Source: JAJPHI01 sp035541875 (GTDB lineage Bacteria > Desulfobacterota > Binatia > Binatales > Binataceae). From it: DNA of 64,000 bases. Positions 58,335-64,000 of the stretch are shown piece by piece. The stretch is taken from assembly GCA_035541875.1 (NCBI GenBank), contig DATKML010000015.1, positions 62,001-126,000 on the forward strand. Reading direction: 5' to 3'. Under the pieces are notes generated by a model that made no database searches, had not been told where the DNA came from, and saw only the letters and a list, made by a program, of their open reading frames with translations. Position 1 is the first letter of the stretch; the number at the start of each line of letters is the position of its first letter. The position numbers and the translations under genes were made by a program.

Positions 58335-59564
58335 CTAGCGATCGCCGTAATTGAAGATGTCGATCACGGTTTGTAGAAAAGCGGCCGCCGGCGCCCCATC
58401 GATGATACGATGGTCAAAGGTTAGCGACAACGTGAGCATCGAGCGCTTCGTGATCTCGCCGCGATAGATTACCGGCTTCTCGATAATGCGACCGACGCCA
58501 AGAATCCCGGTTTCGCCGAGATTGAGGATCGGAGTGAAGGCATCGACACCGTAGCCACCGAGGTTGGTGATCGTAAAGGTCCCACCACTGACGTCGTCGA
58601 TCTTGAGCTTGTTCGTGCGAGCGCGCTCGGCGAGATCTTTGGTCTCAGACGTGATCTCCCGCAGGCTTTTGCGATCAGCATCGCGCACGACCGGAACGAT
58701 CAGACCCTCGTCCAACGCCACGGCCATCCCGACGTGGACTTCAGCGATCGAGATAATCGCGTCGTCGGCCAAGCGCGAGTTCATTCGCGGATGCCGCAAC
58801 AGCGCGCGCGCCGCGGCGTGGATCAGCATGTCGGTGAAAGTGAAATCGAACTCGCGTTTCAGGCGATCACGCAATTCGACGGCTGAGGTCACGTCAGCCT
58901 CCGAGGTGATCGTGAGTTGCGCGGTTTCGCGCAAACTCTGATGCATCCGCGCAGCGATCGTTTTTCGCATCCCCCGCATCGGCAGGCTACGCAAGCGCGG
59001 TTTTTCGCGGGTGGGAGCTGCTGGTTGGGTCACGGCGACCGGTTCCGAGGTCGGCTGCGCGCTACCCTCGCGCGCGGTTTTCTCGACATCCTCCTTGACC
59101 ACGCGACCACCGGGACCGGTGCCGACGACGCGAGAAAGATCGACGTTGAGTTCGGCTGCGAGCTTTCGTGCGATCGGACTGACCGGTCGGCGGCCTTCGC
59201 TCTGCGCTTCGGCTGGCGGAGCGGCAGCCGATGGGGCGGCTGACAGAGCAACCGCAGCGGAGGATGCGGGCCGTGCCGCACCATTCGATGATCCAGCTGA
59301 CGCGGCCAGAGATGCCGCGTCTTCACCGGGGGCGGCTATTAAAGCCACCAAATCGCCGCACGGAACCGTATCGCCCTCGGGCCGGAGCCAGCACACGAGC
59401 GTTCCCGATGCCGGGGCCTCGACCTCATAGAGAACCTTCTCGGTTTCGACTTCGTAGATCGGCTCGCCCGTCTTCACGGGATCGCCGGGCGCTTTGAAGT
59501 AGCGCTGGATCGTCCCTTCATGCATGGTCAGGCCGAACTTGGGCATCGTGACTTCGATTGGCAT
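58335..59564 (-). CDS. 2-oxo acid dehydrogenase E2 (dihydrolipoamide acyltransferase)
   Basis: Acyltransferase core of a 2-oxoacid dehydrogenase complex, 409 residues. The N-terminal lipoyl domain carries the Lys in EVETEKVLYEVEAPASG, an Ala/Ser/Pro-rich linker follows, then a peripheral-subunit binding domain (SPIARKLAAELNVDLSRVVG) and the catalytic domain with FDHRIIDGAPAAAFLQ (His and Asp of HxxxDG). It is the third gene of E1alpha-E1beta-E2 on the minus strand. No E3 is in the window. The oxoacid (pyruvate, acetoin or branched-chain) cannot be fixed. Confidence 0.93.
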   Translation of the reverse strand: MPIEVTMPKFGLTMHEGTIQRYFKAPGDPVKTGEPIYEVETEKVLYEVEAPASGTLVCWLRPEGDTVPCGDLVALIAAPGEDAASLAASAGSSNGAARPASSAAVALSAAPSAAAPPAEAQSEGRRPVSPIARKLAAELNVDLSRVVGTGPGGRVVKEDVEKTAREGSAQPTSEPVAVTQPAAPTREKPRLRSLPMRGMRKTIAARMHQSLRETAQLTITSEADVTSAVELRDRLKREFDFTFTDMLIHAAARALLRHPRMNSRLADDAIISIAEVHVGMAVALDEGLIVPVVRDADRKSLREITSETKDLAERARTNKLKIDDVSGGTFTITNLGGYGVDAFTPILNLGETGILGVGRIIEKPVIYRGEITKRSMLTLSLTFDHRIIDGAPAAAFLQTVIDIFNYGDR

Positions 59565-59586
59565 CCGGATAACCTAACCCGTAGCT

Positions 59587-59604
59587 CCTTCCCCGAAGGG
59601 AAGG
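59587..59604. repeat. Palindromic element between E2 and E1beta
   Basis: CCTTCCC and GGGAAGG pair around CGAA, with flanking CT/AG extending the stem imperfectly. It is in the 86-bp gap between the two genes and resembles the purine-rich palindrome at 60645-60666. This may be a dispersed REP-like element or an mRNA stem-loop. Confidence 0.55.
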
Positions 59605-59650
59605 GGAGTCAGACCCGCAACGAGGAGGAGAACTTCGGAATCAAACACCA

Positions 59651-60622
59651 TCAGCGTCCCATCAGTTCGCGGATAGCAGCCTCGATTCTCGTCTCATCGG
59701 CGATCGCGGCTTTTTCCAGAGGCGGGCTGAACGGAATCGGCACGTCCAAGGAAGTCACGCGCTTAACCGGACCATCGAGGTAATCGAAGCCCTTCTCCGC
59801 GATCATCGCTGCGATGTCGGTAGCAGCGCCGCCGCGCAGATGGCCCTCATCGGCGACGATTACACGATTGGTCTTCTCGACCGATTGCAGTAATGTCTCT
59901 TCGTCGAGCGGCAGCAGCGTTCGCGGATCGACTACTTCGACACTGATATTTTCTTTCGCTAACTTGTCAGCGACCTTGAGCGCCTTGGGGACCATCGCAC
60001 CGATCGCGATTACCGTTATGTTCTCGCCGGGCCGTTTCACCGCGGCCTTGCCGAGCGGCACCAGATGCTCGCCCTCTGGAATCTCTTCGCGCAGTCGACC
60101 CAACCCACCGTGCTCGAACACGATCACGGGGTTGTTGTCACGGATCGCACTCTTGAGCAGACCCTTCACGTCGGAAGGTCCCGACGGAACGACGATCTTC
60201 AATCCCGGCACGCTGAGAAACTGGGCATAAACCGTTTCGGAGTGCTGGGCAGCCGCACCGCCCATCGCACCGTAGACCGTGCGGAAGGTGATCGGTATTC
60301 CCGCCTGGCCACCGGACATATAGCGGAGCTTTGCCGCCTGATTGCAGACCTGATCGAAGGCGCAGTAAAAGAAGCTCGCGAACTCGACTTCGCAGATTGG
60401 ACGCGCACCCGCCATCGCTGCACCCACGGCGGCACCGACGAAGCCTGCCTCAGCGATTGGCGTATTCCGCACGCGCTTTGGACCAAATTTATCGATCAAG
60501 CCTTTGGTCGCACCGAAGACGCTCAGCACGACATCCTCTCCCATCACGAAGGTAAGCGGATCGCGCTCCATCTCTTCGAAGAGCGCCTGATTGATTGCCT
60601 GAACGTATGTCGTCATCGCCAT
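59651..60622 (-). CDS. 2-oxo acid dehydrogenase E1 beta subunit
   Basis: Beta subunit of the thiamine diphosphate-dependent E1 heterotetramer, 323 residues. Segments: MGEDVVLSVFGATKGLIDKF, TPIAEAGFVGAAVGAAMAGA, PICEVEFASFFYCAFDQVCN, IPITFRTVYGAMGGAAAQHS and EVVDPRTLLPLDEETLLQS. It acts with the E1 alpha subunit upstream to decarboxylate a 2-oxoacid onto lipoyl-E2. Confidence 0.95.
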   Translation of the reverse strand: MAMTTYVQAINQALFEEMERDPLTFVMGEDVVLSVFGATKGLIDKFGPKRVRNTPIAEAGFVGAAVGAAMAGARPICEVEFASFFYCAFDQVCNQAAKLRYMSGGQAGIPITFRTVYGAMGGAAAQHSETVYAQFLSVPGLKIVVPSGPSDVKGLLKSAIRDNNPVIVFEHGGLGRLREEIPEGEHLVPLGKAAVKRPGENITVIAIGAMVPKALKVADKLAKENISVEVVDPRTLLPLDEETLLQSVEKTNRVIVADEGHLRGGAATDIAAMIAEKGFDYLDGPVKRVTSLDVPIPFSPPLEKAAIADETRIEAAIRELMGR

Positions 60623-60644
60623 AGCAGTCTGACCTCTCCCCCGG

Positions 60645-60666
60645 CCCCTCTCCTAAACGAGAGGGG
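60645..60666. repeat. Palindromic element between E1beta and E1alpha
   Basis: Perfect 8-bp arms CCCCTCTC (60645-60652) and GAGAGGGG (60659-60666) with a six-base loop CTAAAC, lying in the 52-bp gap before E1beta. The sequence CTCTCCCCCGGCCCCTCTCC just 5' belongs to the same GC/CT-rich element. It resembles dispersed palindromes seen in many bacterial genomes; it could also be an internal mRNA stem-loop setting the ratio of subunits. Confidence 0.6.
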
Positions 60667-60674
60667 AGCAAGAA

Positions 60675-61652
60675 TCAGGCGTAAACGTCTTCGGTAACTT
60701 CGCTAGTATCGGGCAATGGGCTTTCGCGCGCGAACTGCACCGCTGCCTCGAGTTCAGTGGCGGTCTCTTCTTCGATCTTCTTCAGCTCGGCGGTGCTGAC
60801 ACGACCGGACTCGGCGGCGAACTTCTGGAAACGAAGGATCGGACATCGGGCTTTCCACTCTTCGACCTCCTTTGGATCGCGATATGCGCCGGCTCCCAGA
60901 AAAGCCTGCTCGCCGACGACATGCCCTTCCCATCGGTAGGTTTTGCATTCGAGCAGCGTCGGGCCTTCGCCCGCCCGAGCTCGCGCGGCAGCCTCGCTGG
61001 CATAACGATAGACCTCGACCACGTCGTTGCCGTTAACGATCAGACCCGGGATGCCATACGCCTGCGCGCGCTGGGCGATATCGCGCACCGAGGTCACGGT
61101 CGAGGCAGGAGTGAACTCGCCGAAGCCGTTGTTCTCACATACGAAGACGACCGGCAGTTTCCATACGGCGGCTAAATTCAGCGACTCGTGGAAGGTGCCC
61201 TCATTCGACGCACCGTCGCCAAAGAAGCAGACCGATACGTCGTCGCGACCTGCGACCACTGCCGCGAGTGCCGATCCGGTCGCGATCGGCAGTCCGGCTC
61301 CTACGATCCCGTTCGCACCCAGAATCCCCAGCGAGTAATCGACGATATGCATCGATCCGCCCTTGCCTTTGCAGTAGCCGGTGCGCTTGCCGAACAGTTC
61401 GGCCATCATGCGGTCGAGGCGTCCGCCCTTCGCAATCAGATGACCGTGCCCACGATGGGTCGAGGTAATCCGATCGGTGTGCCGCAACGCCGCGCAGACG
61501 CCAGTGGCGCTGGCTTCCTCGCCGATCGATACATGCACAAAGCCGGGAATTTCGTTCTTGAGGGCGAGGTCGCGAACGCGCTCCTCGAACATCCTGATAC
61601 GCACCATCGAGTGATAAAGATCGAGCAGCAATTCCTTATTGAGCTCTTCCAT
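60675..61652 (-). CDS. 2-oxo acid dehydrogenase E1 alpha subunit
   Basis: ThDP-binding alpha subunit of the E1 component, 325 residues. Segments: FVHVSIGEEASATGVCAALR, THRGHGHLIAKGGRLDRMMA, GKRTGYCKGKGGSMHIVD and the ThDP motif CFFGDGASNEGTFHESLNLA ending in ENNGFG. AGGAGG six bases before the ATG supports the start. It heads the E1alpha-E1beta-E2 operon. Confidence 0.95.
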   Translation of the reverse strand: MEELNKELLLDLYHSMVRIRMFEERVRDLALKNEIPGFVHVSIGEEASATGVCAALRHTDRITSTHRGHGHLIAKGGRLDRMMAELFGKRTGYCKGKGGSMHIVDYSLGILGANGIVGAGLPIATGSALAAVVAGRDDVSVCFFGDGASNEGTFHESLNLAAVWKLPVVFVCENNGFGEFTPASTVTSVRDIAQRAQAYGIPGLIVNGNDVVEVYRYASEAAARARAGEGPTLLECKTYRWEGHVVGEQAFLGAGAYRDPKEVEEWKARCPILRFQKFAAESGRVSTAELKKIEEETATELEAAVQFARESPLPDTSEVTEDVYA

Positions 61653-61808
61653 CTGATCCCTCCTGGGCGACGCTTTCTGGCCGTAATTAACCGCGATTAT
61701 CGAGCAGCGTCAAACGCTGCAACGGCCACGGCGCATCGTGTCGCCCGAGCGACCGTCGAGGCGCGCAAGTCGTCGGTGAACGGAGACTGGGCCGCGAGTT
61801 CCGGCAGT

Positions 61809-63278
61809 CTACACCGCGGGCAAAGTCGGGGGCGTGATGTGCCCAAGGATGCCCTCGAACAATTGTGCGATCGCCAGGGCTCGACGATCCGAAGCGGGTG
61901 CGCCAAGTACTTCGGCACCTATAGGAAGACCGTCACTGCCTAGAGCGATTGGAATCGCGCAAGCGGGCAAAGCGTTGAAAGGCGCAACGTTGTACCGGCC
62001 TTTGTAGTTCTCCATTCCGGCCATATCGCCGGCGGAAAGGGGCAACGCGGTCGAGGGGCTGCCTGGATAGAAGAGGCAATCCAGTCGCAACCCTGCGAAG
62101 ACCTCGGAGACGCTCTGCATCTGATCGGCTCGCTTCTGCCGTGCGGCAGCCAAAACCGCAGGCGGAGCAGGATTGTTAAATGCCCGCCAAAAGCCTTGCG
62201 ACACCGGGTTGGCAATCTGCTCGATCACATCGATTGTTTTGAGCTTTTGCTTCAACGGATTGAGCGGATCAGCAATCGCGGCGTCGAGATATGCGTCAAA
62301 GTCGCGCACGAAGGATTCCGTCGCCAGCGCAAACATCGCTTCGAAATTCTCACTCACATCGACTGGCAGATCGGCTGCTATCAGAGTCACACCTGCAGTC
62401 TCTAGTTGGGCCAGACTCGATTCGATGGCCTTTGCCACATCCGGGGTGAGACCGTCGTAAAAGAACTTGCGCGGAATTCCCACTCGCAGGCTCGTGGCAT
62501 CCACCTTCGTCTGCGTGGCGTCGTCTCCTGACATCACGCTGTCCAGAATCAACAGGTCGGCAACCGATCGGGCACCCGGGCCCACCGTATCGAACATCGA
62601 AACGAGCGGGATAAGACCGGTAGTTGGATAGCGGCCGTGGGTCGGTCTGAAGCCGTAAATGCCGTTGCACAACGAGGGGCATCGCGTTGAGCCGAACGTA
62701 TCAGTAAACAAGGCCGCCGGTGCGAAACCTGCGGCGACCGAAGCGCCTGAGCCGCCCGAGCTGCCCCCCGTAATATGGTCTAAATTGTAGGGATTGTGGC
62801 AGACGCCCGCGAAAGAGGTGTTGCAAGTCGAATAGCTTGACGCGAGTTCGGAGAGATTCGTCTTCCCCAGGACGATCACGCCCGCATTCTGCAGCGCCTT
62901 AACAACGGGAGCACTCTGCGAAGGCACGTTACTCCGCAGACTCGGGGTCGCGCCGGTTGTCGGGATTCCGGCGACATCGACGTTATCCTTGATAAGCATC
63001 GGGATACCGTGCAGAGGGCCCAGCAGCTTGCCTTCGGCTCGCAACTTGTCGAGGCGCTCGGCTTCTTGGAGTGCGCTATCATTGATAAACAAAACGGCAT
63101 TCAATGCCGGATTGTGAGCGGCGATCCGCTCCCGCAAAGTCTGCACGTATTCCCGTGAAGTGATGCCCTTTGTATCCAGCGCCGCAAGAGCATCAGAGAC
63201 GGTGAGGGAGGCGATGTCTTCAGCTAATGGCATCCACGTATCGTGCCTCTTGGCGAGCCATTCTGCAAAAAGATTCAC
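61809..63278 (-). CDS. Amidase signature family protein
   Basis: Ser-cisSer-Lys amidase of indoleacetamide hydrolase-like form, about 489 residues from a GTG at 63278. Catalytic Lys in IPMLIKDNVDVAGIPTTG, signature TGGSSGGSGASVAAG and Ser in FTDTFGSTRCPSLCNG. The frame is open back to 63341, but that start would overlap nth; the GTG follows GGAAGGCGGC, leaving 45 bp to nth. The ATG further in (MPLAEDIAS) is also possible. The substrate is unknown. Confidence 0.85.
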   Translation of the reverse strand: MNLFAEWLAKRHDTWMPLAEDIASLTVSDALAALDTKGITSREYVQTLRERIAAHNPALNAVLFINDSALQEAERLDKLRAEGKLLGPLHGIPMLIKDNVDVAGIPTTGATPSLRSNVPSQSAPVVKALQNAGVIVLGKTNLSELASSYSTCNTSFAGVCHNPYNLDHITGGSSGGSGASVAAGFAPAALFTDTFGSTRCPSLCNGIYGFRPTHGRYPTTGLIPLVSMFDTVGPGARSVADLLILDSVMSGDDATQTKVDATSLRVGIPRKFFYDGLTPDVAKAIESSLAQLETAGVTLIAADLPVDVSENFEAMFALATESFVRDFDAYLDAAIADPLNPLKQKLKTIDVIEQIANPVSQGFWRAFNNPAPPAVLAAARQKRADQMQSVSEVFAGLRLDCLFYPGSPSTALPLSAGDMAGMENYKGRYNVAPFNALPACAIPIALGSDGLPIGAEVLGAPASDRRALAIAQLFEGILGHITPPTLPAV

Positions 63279-63323
63279 GCCGCCTTCCCTTTTGATCACC
63301 CGGCGCGCTAGAAAATCGCCCCG

Positions 63324-64000
63324 ATGGCATCGGCCGTTCAAAAGAGAAGCATTGCGCTACCGCCACCGGTAATCGGAAGGACCGTGGGTGGGCTTCTGCG
63401 AGTTATCCGGAAACTCGCGCCGACTTGGAACGCGCCGGTGCTAACGCTGATGGCGGCCGAGAAACACGACCCGTTTCTCACTTTGATCGGTTGTATCTTA
63501 AGTCTGCGCACCAAGGACGAGATGACAGCGATAGTGATACCGCGCCTCTTCGCCAGAGCGAGCACACCGCACGAGATGCTCGAACTGTCCACCGACGAGA
63601 TTGCCAAACTCATCTATCCTGTTGGTTTTTATCGCACCAAGGCCAACGTGATTCGCGGCATCTGCCGCGACTTGATCGATCGCTTCGGCGGCAAGGTTCC
63701 GGATGAGATTGAGGATCTCGTCACGCTTAAAGGGGTCGGACGTAAAACCGCGAACCTCGTCGTGACCGAATCGTTCAAGAAGCCGGGCATCTGCGTCGAT
63801 ACGCATGTCCATCGCATTTCGAATCGATGGGGCCTGGTGAAAGCGGCAACGCCCGACAAAACCGAAATCGCGCTGCGCGAGGTGCTGCCCCGGCGTTACT
63901 GGATCGAGTACAACTCGTTGCTCGTGGCCTTCGGCCAGACGCTATGCCAACCCGTCTCGCCATGGTGCTCAAAATGTCCGATCGCGAAGAAATGCCCGCG
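63324..64000 (+). CDS. nth: Endonuclease III, 3' end beyond window
   Basis: DNA glycosylase/AP lyase for oxidised pyrimidines. An open frame from the ATG at 63324 runs 225 codons to the window edge. Segments: FLTLIGCILSLRTKDEMTAI, the helix-hairpin-helix LKGVGRKTANLVV with the catalytic Lys, VDTHVHRISNR with the catalytic Asp, and the start of the [4Fe-4S] motif CQPVSPWCSKCPIAKKC (C-X6-C-X2-C-X5-C). It has a longer N-terminus than E. coli Nth (about 40 residues with a Pro-rich turn). An in-frame TAG at 63309 precludes an earlier start. Confidence 0.94.
   Translation, partial: MASAVQKRSIALPPPVIGRTVGGLLRVIRKLAPTWNAPVLTLMAAEKHDPFLTLIGCILSLRTKDEMTAIVIPRLFARASTPHEMLELSTDEIAKLIYPVGFYRTKANVIRGICRDLIDRFGGKVPDEIEDLVTLKGVGRKTANLVVTESFKKPGICVDTHVHRISNRWGLVKAATPDKTEIALREVLPRRYWIEYNSLLVAFGQTLCQPVSPWCSKCPIAKKCP

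Overview
The window is a moderately GC-rich bacterial chromosome segment with densely packed genes, mostly in short operons with 4-bp ATGA overlaps. No tRNA, rRNA, CRISPR array, insertion sequence or prophage gene was recognised. The mix points to an uncultured, metabolically versatile, Deltaproteobacteria-like lineage, and I would guess Candidatus Binatota (Desulfobacterota B). The relevant genes are two F420-type luciferase-like oxidoreductases, CaiB-type CoA transferases, a group 3b-type soluble NiFe hydrogenase, a membrane FeS oxidoreductase of the EtfAB:quinone type, paired amidohydrolases and a B12-dependent acyl-CoA mutase. The lineage is inference; placing recA and hydA in a tree would settle it.

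Layout. 1-4.7 kb (minus): hypA-hypB-hydB-hydG-hydD-hydA, a soluble NAD(P)-linked NiFe hydrogenase led by two nickel-insertion genes; hydA runs off the left edge. 4.8-14.3 kb: 2-hydroxyacid dehydrogenase, amidase, a divergent PEP-carboxylase-like protein, an atypical short-chain dehydrogenase, a dead GNAT gene and a double-domain CaiB protein. 14.5-22.1 kb (plus): beta-barrel-like exported protein, alkyl sulfatase, membrane proteins, carboxymuconolactone decarboxylase-like protein, DUF1329 protein, thioesterase and bioB. 22.1-27.4 kb: brnTA toxin-antitoxin, an EtfAB:quinone oxidoreductase-like protein, dienelactone hydrolase, an exported SnoaL-like protein and an F420-type oxidoreductase. 27.4-32.0 kb: a complete five-gene ABC-2 exporter operon in which every gene is broken. 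32.1-40.9 kb: recA, an AlkZ-related protein, exported proteins, a decayed CAP-domain lipoprotein, a flavin-binding protein, a TIM-barrel protein and an aldo/keto reductase. 40.9-46.5 kb (minus): thiL-corC-corC-larB-aarF. 46.7-54.2 kb: crotonase, acyl-CoA mutase (two subunits), F420-type oxidoreductase, SDR and tandem amidohydrolases. 54.3-58.3 kb (minus): secreted EXORDIUM-like protein, a Cys-rich small protein and an M20 peptidase. 58.3-61.7 kb (minus): 2-oxoacid dehydrogenase E1alpha-E1beta-E2. 61.8-64 kb: amidase and the start of nth.

How it fits together. The catabolic genes (amidases, CoA transferase, crotonase, mutase, 2-oxoacid dehydrogenase, EtfAB:quinone oxidoreductase) would feed acyl-CoA oxidation and propionate/methylmalonate-type metabolism. 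The hydrogenase could balance NAD(P)H. Nickel handling recurs (hypA, hypB, larB). Three separate loci are pseudogenes (11.3, 27.4-32.0 and 37-38.2 kb), which suggests ongoing gene loss. Outside those loci there is no gene-free stretch over about 300 bases.

The most notable observations are the whole-operon decay of the exporter, the PEP-carboxylase-like protein with altered active-site motifs, the CaiB fusion with a catalytic Asp in only one half, a crotonase lacking one catalytic Glu beside an acyl-CoA mutase, and nickel-cofactor gene larB inside a thiL/CorC/AarF operon.
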